Assembly: GCA_007449985.2 (NCBI GenBank)
Contig: VIIQ02000647.1
Location: forward strand, 248,001-312,000
Reading direction: 5' to 3'
From: Desmodesmus armatus
Taxonomy: Eukaryota > Chlorophyta > Chlorophyceae > Sphaeropleales > Scenedesmaceae
Length of the DNA stretch: 64,000 nucleotides
Both the position numbers and the translations under genes were made by a program. Below are positions 12,901-24,800 of the stretch, one piece after another; the stretch's first letter is position 1, and the number at the start of each line of letters is the position of its first letter. A model generated the notes under the pieces. It worked only from the letters and a program-made list of their open reading frames with translations. It had not been told where the DNA came from and did not search any database.

Positions 12901-12999
12901 AGGCGTGCTACACTGTGCATGCTGCTGATGCAGCAGCATTGTGCGCAAGTTTGCGGTGTCGGAATGTGAGTGGTTGAGGACGACTGATGGATTTTTCAA
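9998..12999 (-). CDS. Pentatricopeptide repeat (PPR) protein
   Basis: Minus-strand exons: about 12999-12618, 12498-12391, 12194-12027, 11693-11443, 10939-9998; phases agree at every junction (about 616 aa if the ATG at 12999 is used). The central region reads as consecutive PPR-type helix pairs, for example GRRGELDKARQVFEYV, NTITYSTVIEACARTAHLDV and VEPDTVTYAILMTHFSRNGD, the last spanning an exon junction. PPR proteins bind organelle RNA sequence-specifically and act in its processing or stability. The final ~200 residues are Ser/Ala/Gly/Pro-rich low complexity and lack PPRs. The N-terminus is uncertain: the first ~75 residues look unlike a typical transit peptide, and a splice acceptor at 12764 would allow a different 5' exon. 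No E/DYW editing domain is seen. Confidence 0.85.
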
Positions 13000-14623
13000 T
13001 CAGTGCCGAAGGTTGTTCTGATCCTGGCTGAATGATACTGACTGGATGGGGTCGATGGCCCGTGGCTACGTGCGTGAATAACCGTTACGTCCGTGAAATA
13101 ACGGCATCTCACGCGGGTGACACGACTTCCGCGTTGCCGGTTATGCGGTGTCGGATCGTCGCTCCGACAAGGCAGGGGAAATTCGGAAGCAAGATAATTG
13201 AAGTTTGTAGGAGGTTTCTGAATCTGCTGTGGCAGCCTAGGCCTGTACACAGCCTTGCAAGCTTGCCAGCTGGCAGTGACAGGGTGTAGCGTCAGCCCTT
13301 CTGCTCCTCAAGTTTGCTGCGACATTCTGCACTGATGTACTGATCCTTAGGCCTGCATGAGCTCTGGAATTACAGAGTTGGGATACGCTTCAGCTAGCAC
13401 AATCATATCAACGAAACAAGTGTGTCAGAGGCTGCTCATAAGCACCAAATTGCGTCCAGCCAGCGTGCATTTGCAACAAAGAGGCTCTCTAGACAGTCGC
13501 AAATCACCGTCAATGCATGTGCTGCTGTAGCAGCATCATACATGCATACACTATGTGGCCCCCAAGCAACCAGCCACACCCACACCATCCCATCCACCCA
13601 GCCAGTCATAGTACGGGAGGTGGACTTAGACAGCGGCAGTTTTGCGATGCATGTGATTTGCCTTGCTTGTCTGCAATGCATTGTTCTTCAGGTGAAATGC
13701 ACCTGTCATGCAGCCAGCCCGCAACACACTACATGCACACCACAGGTTTTCGTTGGTGTCTTTGCATCCCAGCAGGCCTAACAGAGAGGCTGGGCGCGCA
13801 GACAATGGCCAACCCCGCAAAAATGACTGCATGCAGCACAGCACATCCACACACACAATGCGCAACTGCATCTGCGCGGATCGGCACCCGCATGCGACAG
13901 CAAAACCACCCTTGCAGGTGAGCCTGCTGTGAAAGTTCGTCATGGGGTTTTCTTGGCCCACTCAGCAGGCTGCAGCATGCTTGTGGTGCAGCAAGCAACA
14001 TCCAGCAACCTTCAAAACACCTCGCCCCGAGGAATGGCAGGGTAAGGCATGCGCAGGCAAATCAAGCATGCAGAGAACAGACAGCCGAGGCAGCTGGTAT
14101 ACGGATTGCATGGAGGTACCGTGTTTGAGCCCTAGGGGCGGCAGAGTAGCAGCCTTCTTTAAAGCTCAGCTGCCGTCCCACACAGCACGCGCACACGCCC
14201 TGCCACAAGAGGGCCTGATGAATATCTGAGCCTGATAAATAGGTACTGGCGCAGCACAGAAAAGCTTATTGAAGCTGCAGTGCAATGCAGCGACTGAGCA
14301 ACACGCTCCCAATGCTTTTGCAAATGCACCCCAACCACACAAACCCATAGCATCCTGCATGCAAAGCGGTAGCTGGCTGCAATCGAAGTAGCATACATGA
14401 CCAGCTGTGAGCGACCCAAGACAGCGCAGGAGCAGACATGGCCTTGAAGCCCACAGCTCCCAAACAGCAAAGCAATACCCAGTAAGTAACCAGCACAACA
14501 CCTGTACACATGTGCGAAAACACACCGCCGATGTGCTGGAGCCAGTGCAGCAGCTCAATCCACACACTCAGCAGCATGCACTAGAAGCGAATCACACAAC
14601 AGCGATCTTCCCCAGCATCCCAC
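13000..14623. other. Spacer between PPR gene and channel gene
   Basis: No gene recognised. It lies upstream of the PPR gene and downstream of the channel gene, both on the minus strand, so it holds the PPR promoter and probably the channel 3' UTR. A minus-strand TGTAA (TTACA at 13370-13374) is a weak poly(A) candidate for the channel gene. Confidence 0.4.
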
Positions 14624-14735
14624 TCCAGGGCCACAACCACCAGCTTTGTCACCAGGAAGAAGTGTGACCTCACTCACTCCAGTGCCACAACCACCAGCTT
14701 GTCACCAGGCAGAAGTGTGACCTCACTTTCTGCCA
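14624..14735. repeat. Tandem duplication over channel gene stop
   Basis: Two adjacent ~55-bp copies of CTCCAGTGCCACAACCACCAGC..GTGACCTCACT (14624-14676 and 14677-14735). The right copy encodes the last residues of the channel protein; the left copy lies just past its stop codon at 14674-14676. This looks like a recent slippage or unequal-crossover event. Confidence 0.75.
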
Positions 14736-17700
14736 CCACACCCAAGTGGGGCTCACTGCCGTGGCCCAGCTGCATGCTGCCGCTGCCGGCCACCGGTGAA
14801 AACCGCGTGAAGCCGATCGCTGTCTCGCCCTGTTTGCGGGCCACTTCTTGGATGTCTTTCCACAGCAGCGGCTTGTCCAGGGGCAGGCCGTAGACGGCTC
14901 GGGGGTCACGCAGGTACAGCTCATGGCCAGTTTGCTGCAGTGTGATATTCGCGCAAGATTCGCGCAGTAAAAAAACAACACACACGATTAGTTTGGTGGC
15001 TGGGCGCATGACACAGATGTGAGTGCTGCAGAGTGATAGGCCAGCCCGTACACGGCTCGCGGATCACGCAGGTAGAGCTCCGAGCCAGTGGCCAGTTTGC
15101 TGCAGTGTGGGTCATGATTCGCGCAGCAGGATGCAGCACACACAACGGAAATCTGGTGGCTGGTCGCATGACACAGATGTCAATGCTGCAGAGTGATGGG
15201 TGGTTGGGATGACCATTGCAAACACATACACCAGGGCATGGCGTGTGCCGAACCACGTGGTGACCGCATCTGACAGCCAGCTATTGGATGAATGCTAAGC
15301 ACGCAGGCAAGGGATGTGGAAGCACAGTGCAAACACCAGGGCATAAACCAGGGCTTAAGAGCAAGAAAACACAAAAAGGACGGCCCCACCTGGGTGAAGA
15401 GCTCACTGAATACATCCGCCAGCTGCGGTGCAACAGCAGTCTGCGTTATCATCCCAGCCTTCAGTTCATCCGGCCGCAGCAGATGCAGCGACACAGGCGG
15501 GGTCACCATCGACGACGCCGTTGCAGACACCGCTGCAAGCTCCTCACTACTGACGTCCTGCTTTGATCTTGCGCGTATGCGCGAAAGCTCCGCAGCCGCC
15601 CGTGTTGCTGCTTCTGCTTTGAGATCTGCGTGGTAGCTGAGGGTTGTGTGCCAGAGGACGTCCTCGATGCCTGTATGGGGCTCGTGCAGCGCGGCAACAA
15701 TGGGTAGGGGTTTGTCACGCTGCTGCGCGGCTGCGATGGCTTGCAGCTGCAGCACTGACGCAACCACCTGCGGAGTCACAGCAAGAGCAACGGCGCCGTC
15801 GGGCATGAAAAGTTAAGGTTTGGCACAGGAGGTTTTATGATCAGAGAGAATATGTGAGGCACACAAGCAGCAGCGACAGAAAGAGCCCGGTGAGCTGCGC
15901 AATGGCCATGTCTCTACAGTGCGCTGGCAACTGTAACGCCCGATTGACGGCACATTGTGAGGTGCCCACTCAACGCTCGTGCCCACACAAAGCATGGAGC
16001 AAGTCAAGCCTGCGTCCCACCTGCACATCAGCCGCACCCGGCGGCTGCTGGCCCAGGCCACACAGCACGACTGCATCGGCAGTCTGCAGCCCTGCTGCCT
16101 TGCTGTTGAGCACTGACTTGCTGGCAGGGTCACCGTCAACCACGTTGACCTTGATGCCGCGCAGCTTCAAAGCTTTGAGGGCAGCGTGGTCCAGGCCACT
16201 GCACAGCACAGCACAGCATAGCACAGTACAGTACAGCACAATAATAGAAATTCAAATGAGAAAACATGCCACACAAAGAGGCACTACTGGTGGCCTCAGC
16301 GGCGAAGGTTGTGTTATCTATCGGCAGAGGGCGGCACCACGAAGGCTCACTGCAGGTGCAGCAGCTGCCAAACCAACAGCCCAGGAAGCCACTCAAAACT
16401 GTTACTGCTACTGTTACGGTTACATGATCAGGCTTCGCGACAAAACTACAGTCATTCTACTCCAGGGAAGTGACACTTGAGGTGCAACACCGGCACGTAA
16501 AACTTGAGGCATCGCCGCCACATTTGGCAAAAACCATGACGGGGTCAAATCCCAATCCCCGCACCCCCCAGGTTCGATCCCAGGCACTGCCGTGGGTTGT
16601 CAAAGTGCTCACCTGGCCACTAGGGTGATGGTTGAGCCCCTGCCGCTGAACTCTGCCATGCTGCTCAGCACCGACCCTGCTGCTGCGCTGTTGAAGCACA
16701 GGCAGGTGATGTTGCATGCAGGCAGACCTGCTCCTGCGCGGCGGCGGCCCAGGCGCCCTGAGCTGACCTGCAGTCGCATGACACAATGCAACATGGACAA
16801 GAGTGCAACACACGCAAAACTAAGTGACGGTGACGTTCTGCCCTACAAGTTTCAGGGCGCTAGATGCCGTGCCTGATGCACAGAACATCCAAGGTACCAA
16901 GCGTGACACATATGCTTCATGTGACATGGACTTGCTGGAAGCCAGGCAGTCAACTGTCCAAGAACGCTATTGGAAGTACGACTTGCCAAAAGCCCGATTA
17001 AACACCAACACCCAACTACTGCTGTGGATGCTGTGGATGCTGTGCCCGCTTACGGGCGTGCTGCTGCTGAGCGCACCTGGTATGGCTCCGGCAGGGCAGC
17101 AAGTGTGTCCTCAACACCCCGTGCGACGAAAATAAGCTGGCTGCCTGGCTGCACGATTGTTGTGTCGCGGCTGTTCATGTGGAGGGATCCGTCCGCACCC
17201 GACAGCCAGCCGATCACAGTTGCGCGGGCAAAAGAGCGGCGCACATCCCTGTACCTCTTGCCTGCAAGTAGCCACATATATGAAGAAAGTTGAGATGAGA
17301 TGAGATGAGGAAGGAGGACGCATACCACTTCCTTGGATGTCATAACGTGGGAGGCATCAGTAGCGGGCCAAGATATTTTGAAGCTACCACCGAATGATGC
17401 ATGCATGGCATGCGTACTGTCTTTGATTTGGGGGACGTACTACCAGTACATCTGCCAGCACTGCCCATGCCAGGGTACAGTCAATGCTGGTGACATGAGC
17501 CGCACGGCAACCGAAAGGACTGCGTGTCTTCACGTCAGCTACAATATCCATGCCTGCTTTTGGCTGATGCACAACACGCAGCAGCAACAAAGCAGCATCG
17601 GCATCCCTAACAGCCACATACCCTCCAGGTGTGCAGGACAGGCGCAGCTGTAGAACTCAGCGCCCACATCTGGTGCTGTGCTGAGGCTGTCCTCTGCATC

Positions 17701-20700
17701 CCGCTGCTCATACTCCAGCAAGTCTGCCAGGACGTCCTCAAGGCCAGGCTGGTTGGCCACCTGAAAGTAACAATTCAAGTTTGAATTTAAAAGTTTGAAT
17801 TCAAACATAACAGCAGGTGCAGCTTTGGCAGTTGAAGCGGCAGGATGAACATGCTCAGCACAACATCTGGTCCCAGCAGAGGATTGCAGTTATATGGAGG
17901 TCAGCCTGAGATGTGCACACCAACACCAGCAGATGTGGGGTGGATTGGGAGTGTCAGCAGCCACCAAGCAGGGATGCTGACTCTTGTCGCCACCCCTCCG
18001 TTGCTGGGCTGCCCCCACCTGGCTGCTGTAGCGTAAAGAGCAGGCAGCAGCCATTCGTGGGTGGGGGCAGCCCATGCACAGCCCATGCACAGCCCATGCA
18101 CAGCCCATGCACATACTCCTCAGCCCAACATCCTGATAGCTGCGGCAGTGTTGCCATGCTGATGCAAACCTGTGTATAACAGCAGTGCTAAACACCAACA
18201 CGCCAAGTATCAGCCCATATGCCGGTGTAGATGAGTAAAAACAGGACAAGATGATCAAAGAACACCAGCCACTGACCTGTGCCATCATCTGGTGGATCCG
18301 TTCATACCCGCTGCTCATAAGTGCTGCCACCTGCTGCCCCCCGGGGCTAGCCTGTGCAAGGTCCACTGCTATCTGCATAGCAAAGACGATAAGACCTCAG
18401 CTCATCACATGTGGACAGTACTGCGCGGTGGCGATGTGTCCGTTGCAACACCCCTCCCCCGAAAGATATCGCAAACAAACCTACATAAACAACAATTGAG
18501 ACTGTGGCGAGCGCACATCAATATCAGTGGTGTGTGCTGACGTGTGCACATCACTTAGTGGCTGTGAGTGCAGCTTACTACGTAGTGTATGTATACATGC
18601 GTTGACATCCACACCATGGCCAAGCATGGCTCTCACTGACAAGTAACAGAAAGTCCACACAGGCAGACTCCCCACGGTGATGCAATTCGCAACAAACACC
18701 CGCCAGTGCTGCATACTCATGCGCCAAACCAGCACCAACCTGTGTTGCATCAAACTCTGCCAGAACGTCCCCCCTGCTCTGCACCACAACCTTCTGCCCC
18801 CGCACACCGCCCGACGCGCGCAGCGCCGACAGCGCTGCAGCAGTCTGTGCAGAGGCTTCTGCTGGAGGAGTGTCAGCGGGCCACAGCAGCACAACTGTGG
18901 AAGCCGCTGCAGCAGCAACGCGGTGCTGGTCTGTGGGCTTTGCTGGGCTGCCGGAACGAGTGATCACATTGAGCCCCATGCCCTCCAACTCCTCTGCAAC
19001 CTGCAGCAGCAACAAGGCAATCTTAGTACTGCTGTTACAAGTGACTGTGACTGTTACAAGTGACTGTTACTGTTACTCTTACAAGGGACGGTTCTTTTTC
19101 TCGTGTGGACGGTTCTTCTCCTCGTGTTCTTTTCCTCGTGTTGCTTGGTTCAGCGCAAGAAACTGGATGGGCACCGACGAGGCCGCGTGGTGCCAGATGT
19201 ATGCCAACGCACAGCACCGCGGCACAGGTTATTATACGCATGCTGCCCACAGCCAGACAGGTCTGCTGATGTATAGGTTGGAATGAATGGTTGAACCCTG
19301 TGTGGAGTACTAGCTAGGGCGAGTGCAGGACTGGGTGGGTGCTGTGTCACGAGGCATGGAGGGATGGAGTGTTGGGTCACTTTGTACGGTGTCATGATTC
19401 GTGCCGCACTGCCAAGCTGAGGTGTGATTGGTTTAGCGAGCAATGTGGCTGCAAAGTCGGTTTCAGCCAGGATCTGCATCGTACCATTTCATCCATCTCC
19501 TCCTTGTCCTTATCGGCCAGCACCACCACTGGCCCTGAAAACAGGACGCCCGCTGAGTCTGAACGCGCTAGCGCCATCTGCGAAAAAGACAAAGACGCAA
19601 AAAAACCTGAATTTTGTCCGCTTGGGTGCGAAGGTGCATACAACGGCTGCTCATACGCCAAAAGCATCAGCTGGCACCTGACCTGTGCTCAAATCCTGGC
19701 TACCATCCCTGAACAACTGAGTTGCACACTGCATCCCCAGCTGGTTGCGCATGCATAAAATGCCTTTGTCAACCACTATGGCCCTCAGCTGCCGTGCTGT
19801 CGCAGTCACATCGCACAAGGCGCCAAAAAGTGTCTGCAGCAGTCCAATTGCTGTAGCGCGTCACATGCCAGCACTGGAGGTGATGAGTCAGCAGCTCAGC
19901 ACACCTCACCTGCTGCAGGACAGGTAGCAGCTGCTTGTTCCAGTTCATGATGACCGTGTGCCGCGTCTCGTGCACAGGATGGTTGCCGCGCCGCACCTGC
20001 AATACTCACACAGAGAGCGGGTGCAGCAGCGGTGACCGCACGTTGACAGCGACGCCGCAATGTTATCACGAATGTAATATCGGCTGCACATGGTTTGTGT
20101 CGTCAGAGAGCTGATGCTGCTGGGTGCAAAAATGACAGCGCGGCTTCACACTCGCGCTCCAGACATTTGGTTGGCATGCCGTATGAGCGATGCGGCCCCT
20201 TCCACAGATTCTTGACAGAGAGACGCCTGGCTGCTGCTGCTGCAGTCGAAGAAGCCTGATTTCAGAATGGCAACAGCTGAAGCCAGCACACTCAGCACAG
20301 TCTGATGTCAGAGCAACCCACACACCTTGTCGACCTGAGTGCCAATGTCGTCGCAGACAATACCCAACACTGCTGCAAAAGTGAGCAGGCCAACGATGTA
20401 GACCACATGCAACACAAGGTCCGCTGCAGGGCCCCTCTCGGACTCAACAGAGCTGCCTACACACACAGTTTTACAACAGCGACAGCAGACGGATCACATG
20501 TACGGTACAACCAGCTACTACTATGCGCAGATGTCAGCACAACGGTCAGTCGGTACAGCCGGGCATGGTGTCTAGGGCGGCTGTGCGCATGACAAAGTAC
20601 GCCTATGCTGGCGCCTGCTGCTCAATCAAACACGTCCGACATACTGGCCGTCTTGCTTTTGATCTGCGTTGCTTTTCACATTCCCTTTGTCAGCGGTGAA

Positions 20701-21565
20701 CAGAACTAGGGCACTGCCCTAGTGTGGACATTGTGTGTCCACAGGACCACACAGCATGTCAGGCGGCCCTTGCTGGCATGCAGGCAGTACCCCACTTCTG
20801 TTCGCCTCTGACACATGCTGCTGCCTTGCGTACAAGCTGCCTGCCACACATGTGCACATAGCAGCCACTGTCCACACACGTGTCAGCTACCACCATGCTG
20901 CATCAGCAGCCGCATGACATGATGTTTGCTGCAGGGTTTACTGCTGAATTGCCAGTCGTCCCTAAGCCCTGTAGGGCTGGTGTATGCGGATGCAACAGCT
21001 TACCTGGGCAGTTGAGCAAAACCTCGTATGGTTTCATGCATGCCTCTGTCCACGAGCTTCCTGATGCAGCACGATGATACAGCAAGCTGCCCAGCGCCAA
21101 AATGGGTGCTGCCACTGCAAACACTGCCAGCAACTTCCCATACACTGGTGCTGCAAAGAGCTGCATCAGGCGGTAGTGAACGGCCTCCTTGGTGGTGTTT
21201 TGTTGGTCCAGCAGGACCGGCGAGATGGCAGCGATTGGCGCTGCTGTTGAGACGCGGACTTGGGTCACCGGCGCTGTGCTGGCACTAGTGCCTGCTGCCT
21301 GTGCACGCCCTTGGAACAGAGCAAGGCCCAATGCGGCTGCTGACAGGCCCACCACTGCTGTGCGGGCGATGGATTGCTGCCAGTCAGCAGAATCATTTGT
21401 GCTGCTGCTGCTGCTGCTGGCGCCAGCCCCAGAGGAAAAGTGACTGCTGCCATTGCTGCCAACCCCTGCAGGAACTCGCCTAGGGAGCTGTACACGCACT
21501 AGCTTTGGGCATACATTGAGCTTTGTTTGGAACAGGCGCTGGTGTTGCACGTGTGCTGACTGCAT
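14674..21565 (-). CDS. CASTOR/POLLUX/DMI1-family ion channel, plastid PEC-like
   Basis: Twelve minus-strand exons: 21565-21004, 20423-20326, 19996-19910, 19577-19485, 19000-18740, 18372-18277, 17760-17622, 17261-17077, 16767-16613, 16198-16021, 15767-15390, 14934-14674; 830 aa, all phases consistent. The first ~60 residues are Ser/Arg-rich, like a plastid transit peptide. Hydrophobic segments lie at about 69-86, 144-163 and 190-212. Two RCK-like regulatory modules follow: the first has HTVIMNWNKQ, VVVLADKDKEEMD and NVITRSGSP, all near-matches to DMI1 family blocks; the second includes the Rossmann-like stretch GIKVNVVDGDP. Family members conduct cations (Ca2+/K+) in the nuclear or plastid envelope. 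Length matches Arabidopsis PEC1/PEC2 (about 815 aa). The ADSGNH-type filter of land-plant CASTOR/POLLUX is not present after the SWT motif. Family assignment is firm; plastid location and conductance are inference. Confidence 0.88.
14881..15200. repeat. Tandem duplication of terminal exon boundary
   Basis: Two ~160-bp copies (14881-15040 and 15041-15200) each hold the acceptor side of the last channel exon. The left copy is used (exon begins at 14934). The right copy still encodes ELYLRDPRAVYGL in one frame, with mostly third-position changes, but a ~10-bp insertion shifts it relative to the acceptor, so it would terminate early if spliced in phase. Confidence 0.7.
16200..16242. repeat. AGCAC pentanucleotide repeat in intron
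   Basis: Directly upstream (in gene sense) of the exon ending at 16198, the + strand reads repeated GCACA/GTACA units. In gene sense this is TGTGC repeats forming the pyrimidine/G-rich tract before the acceptor. The same pentamer occurs near 27802 in another gene's intron. Confidence 0.6.
18068..18112. repeat. 11-bp repeat AGCCCATGCAC, four copies
   Basis: Four exact tandem copies inside the intron between channel exons 18372-18277 and 17760-17622. They lie next to an imperfect inverted repeat built on GGCTGCCCCCAC. Simple intronic minisatellite; no function evident. Confidence 0.8.
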
Positions 21566-21855
21566 AGTGATAGTGCTGGTGACCCAACCTTGTGCCACCG
21601 GATCAAGCACAATACGGCAACGTTTGCCCGAAAAAACTGATGCTGCTTTGGTAGTATGGGCTATGGTTGCAATGCAATGTCGGGGTTCTCGGATCGTCAG
21701 ATCGTCTTGACTTTGCTTGAACAACTACCTCAAGCTCAGCTTCTGTCCACGGTGTGCTGTGTTCAAAAATTGTTGCGCTTCGTATCAAGTTCTTCACCCT
21801 CTGTAGCTGTGTGTGTCTGTGGTCTCAGCCTGCTGACAGCTGTGGTCTCTCAGGC
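21566..21855. promoter_or_regulatory. Shared divergent promoter region
   Basis: Only 290 bp separate the channel ATG (minus, 21565) and the OS-9-like ATG (plus, 21856), so both promoters and 5' leaders must lie here. No TATA-like box stands out. Whether the two genes are co-regulated is inference from spacing alone. Confidence 0.5.
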
Positions 21856-24800
21856 ATGCAAGTGCACGTTTTACTGTCTGGTTTACTATGCTTGTTACTG
21901 TTGCACACAGCAAGCGCGGCTGGCAGGGTCGTGCAACTAATAACAGGTGGGTGTGGTACCCCCCACCAGCCCCAAGCGTGATGGTCTGGCAGGAGAGCGC
22001 TCCATGCAGCTTTTGCGCCCCGCTATGGCTCTGCCACATCTCTACACTGCAGCAGTGGCAAACCCATGCCCTCCATTCCCCAACCCATCTTTCCAGCTCA
22101 CCAACCCCCTCCAATTGCTGTCCCCCCCGTTGCAGACAATCCGTCACCATTTGTAGCAGCAGACCCAGATGACCCCCAGTATGTTGTTGCCTTGTTTGAT
22201 GAAGGTACGTGCACGTATCTGCAGCCTGGCACGCTGTCATATGCTGCGCCTCGGCTCAGCTTGTCGTCTCATCAAGGGCACTCAGGGGATTGGTCTTAGC
22301 TAGACCTCTCTGCTGTGTCATGAAAAGCGTTTGCAGTGGCTCCTCTGCTATCCTCCAAGCCTGCACCCTTCCTCTGCTTTACAGCTCGTGCAGTCACCAT
22401 ACCTCTAGTCACTGTACAAGCTTGTAGCTTAGTGCTGACGCCATGTGTGTTGTACCCTTGCCGGCAGATGATCAACCCTCGGAGCTGCCACAAGCGGGCA
22501 TGCTGCGCTACATGCTGATGACAGATGCTGCAGGGCAGAGGTACAACTGCAGCATACCAGGATCTCCGTCACGGTTCGCCAGCACGATCGCTGCACAGCA
22601 ACAGGTACTGCTACTGTCATCATGGGGGGTGGGTGCTCGCGTTGCTCCTCGTTCGCTACAGCAGGTGTTGCAGGAGGACAGCACAGCACTACTGCCCTGC
22701 TGCGCATGCAATTCCTGCAGCAGCGGTGATAGGCTCCAACCACCTCGATCGTCACGCCTGCTAATGCCATTCCAGAGTCCAGCACAGCCACCTTTTGCTG
22801 TTGATGCTGGCACACACCTGCATGCCAGCACCCTCGTGGGTTGGGTGTTGTGACAGACGAAGGTGGTCCCTGCAAGCACGCCAACATGCAGCCTGCAAGC
22901 ATGCCAACAGGCAGCCTGCAAGCATGCCAACATGCACCCCACCTGCTTGCGTGTTTGCCTGCAGGCCAGCCAACAAGCAGTGGCAGCAGGGCCAGGCCGG
23001 TCACCCTATGAGTTGCTGGATGCACTGAGTGAGTGGCATGCAGTGCTGGAAGGGGATGAACACGTGGCCCTCATGAGCCCTCGGCTGCTGGCTAGTGATG
23101 AGGGTGGGACCTTGTCCCCCTTACCTGCACTACACTGTGTTTTACTGTGTATTTTGGGTCCGGGGTGGCGGGGTGAGGGCGGGCAGTGCTCGAGAGTATG
23201 GCAGAGCTAGCAGCAGCAGGTGTGCGGGCAGGACCCTAGCCCAAGCTGCAGTGACAGGTAACAGCATACTGCTTTGTATAGGCGGCGTACTAGCAGTGCT
23301 GCATGCATCTTGTGTTTCAGCGTGGTATCACGTACCCACCCGCCACATGTGTTGCCAAGACCCTCCCTAGGCACACCGTGGGTCCTGGGACTGTGCACCT
23401 GACAATGCTTTTTCGGCAGTTGTTGACCAGTGCGGTGCCTGCTTTCCCCTTGCTGCCTTGCGTACTGTTCTCCTTATCTTCTGCTGGACCTGGTTGCACC
23501 ATCTGCTGGGGCTTCTGTTGTCTGTGCTGACTGCACGACAGCGGGGCTGTGTATGTACCGCCAAGACGGCCTGTGGACGTACGAGGTTTGCCACAAGAAG
23601 CATGTGCGGCAGTTCCGTCAGGTAGGAGCACTGGCAGGCTGTGTCATGCACTAGGCATCTTTGTCTGTTATACATGACTAAGTAGTGATTTCAAATCTCA
23701 GGTTTGTCATAAGCTGCGTTATGACACATCATGTCACTAGGTAGTACCTGGAGTGAGAGGCAGGGGTTGCTGCACTGTACGCTATGGGGATGGTTTGGCT
23801 GCCTTCCCATGCATGCTACTAACCACCATGGGTAACACCTGCTACAAGGCCATGTTCCTCTGAGACATACGTAGGGACATAAGTCATCCTTGAATGTGTA
23901 CGGATAGATACACATAGGGACCAGGCGGGTTTATGTCTTAGGGCTTGCGCATGGAGCCTGCCCATAGGCAGCACATGAAGCATGCTGTTGATCATGAAGT
24001 GCTTAGCGCGCTTTAGGCCTGGGTTGGCTTGTCTCATGGGTTAGAACATGTACCGCATCTTTTGGCGCCCTGCACACACTCTTCCTCCCCGCCCCGCGTG
24101 CACTCCAGGCCTCGCTGCCAACAGACGGCAGTGTTACGGTGTTCAAGGTCTCCGACACTGCAACGCTGACTGACCTGATGAAAGCAGTTGAGACGGGAGA
24201 CATGGATAAAGCCTTCAAAGACCTGGGACACCTGCTGGGGGGTGACTCTGACGTGAGTCTGCTGCTGCTGCCGCTGTGCTGACATATTTCTTTAGCACAC
24301 TCGCCCAAACAGGGTGTGCTTTACTTTTGGGCTGGGGATCTTTTGGGCTGTCCGTGGCTTGGTAACCATGTGCTGGCCTGTTTTTTTAGCTCCCTTGCTC
24401 ACAGGGTTCGTAGGTGCTCTCTTCTGTTGGGATGTGCGTGGTTTATAGGCCTGGTTTGGGCTGTACGGGGCTTGTTGATGAAGTACGGGGTGTGCATCTG
24501 CACCCTGTGCTGCTGCTTTGGAGGTCCCAGCACAGGAGTGCCGTGCGGGCGAAAGGATAGCTAGCTGTAGCGTAATGAATGGCAAGAAGTAACGTGCGGT
24601 TGTCCGTTCCTGCTTCCTGTTATTTGCAGGACCAATCCAAGGAAGACTTCAGCTGCGGGCAGTACAGCGGAGACGATGTACAGACTGAAGCTATATTGGT
24701 GAGAGCGTTGCTCACAATGTCTTGATGATTCTCTTGTAGGGTTGAGTATGCGTATGCTGGTGACAGTTGTGTCTGTCCAGCGTGTCTGCTTGTCAATCAG

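Noticed and set aside
16565..16590. GGTTCGATCC, a tRNA box B-like sequence
   Set aside because: The flanks do not form a T-stem, and no box A or acceptor stem can be folded upstream; it lies in an intron.
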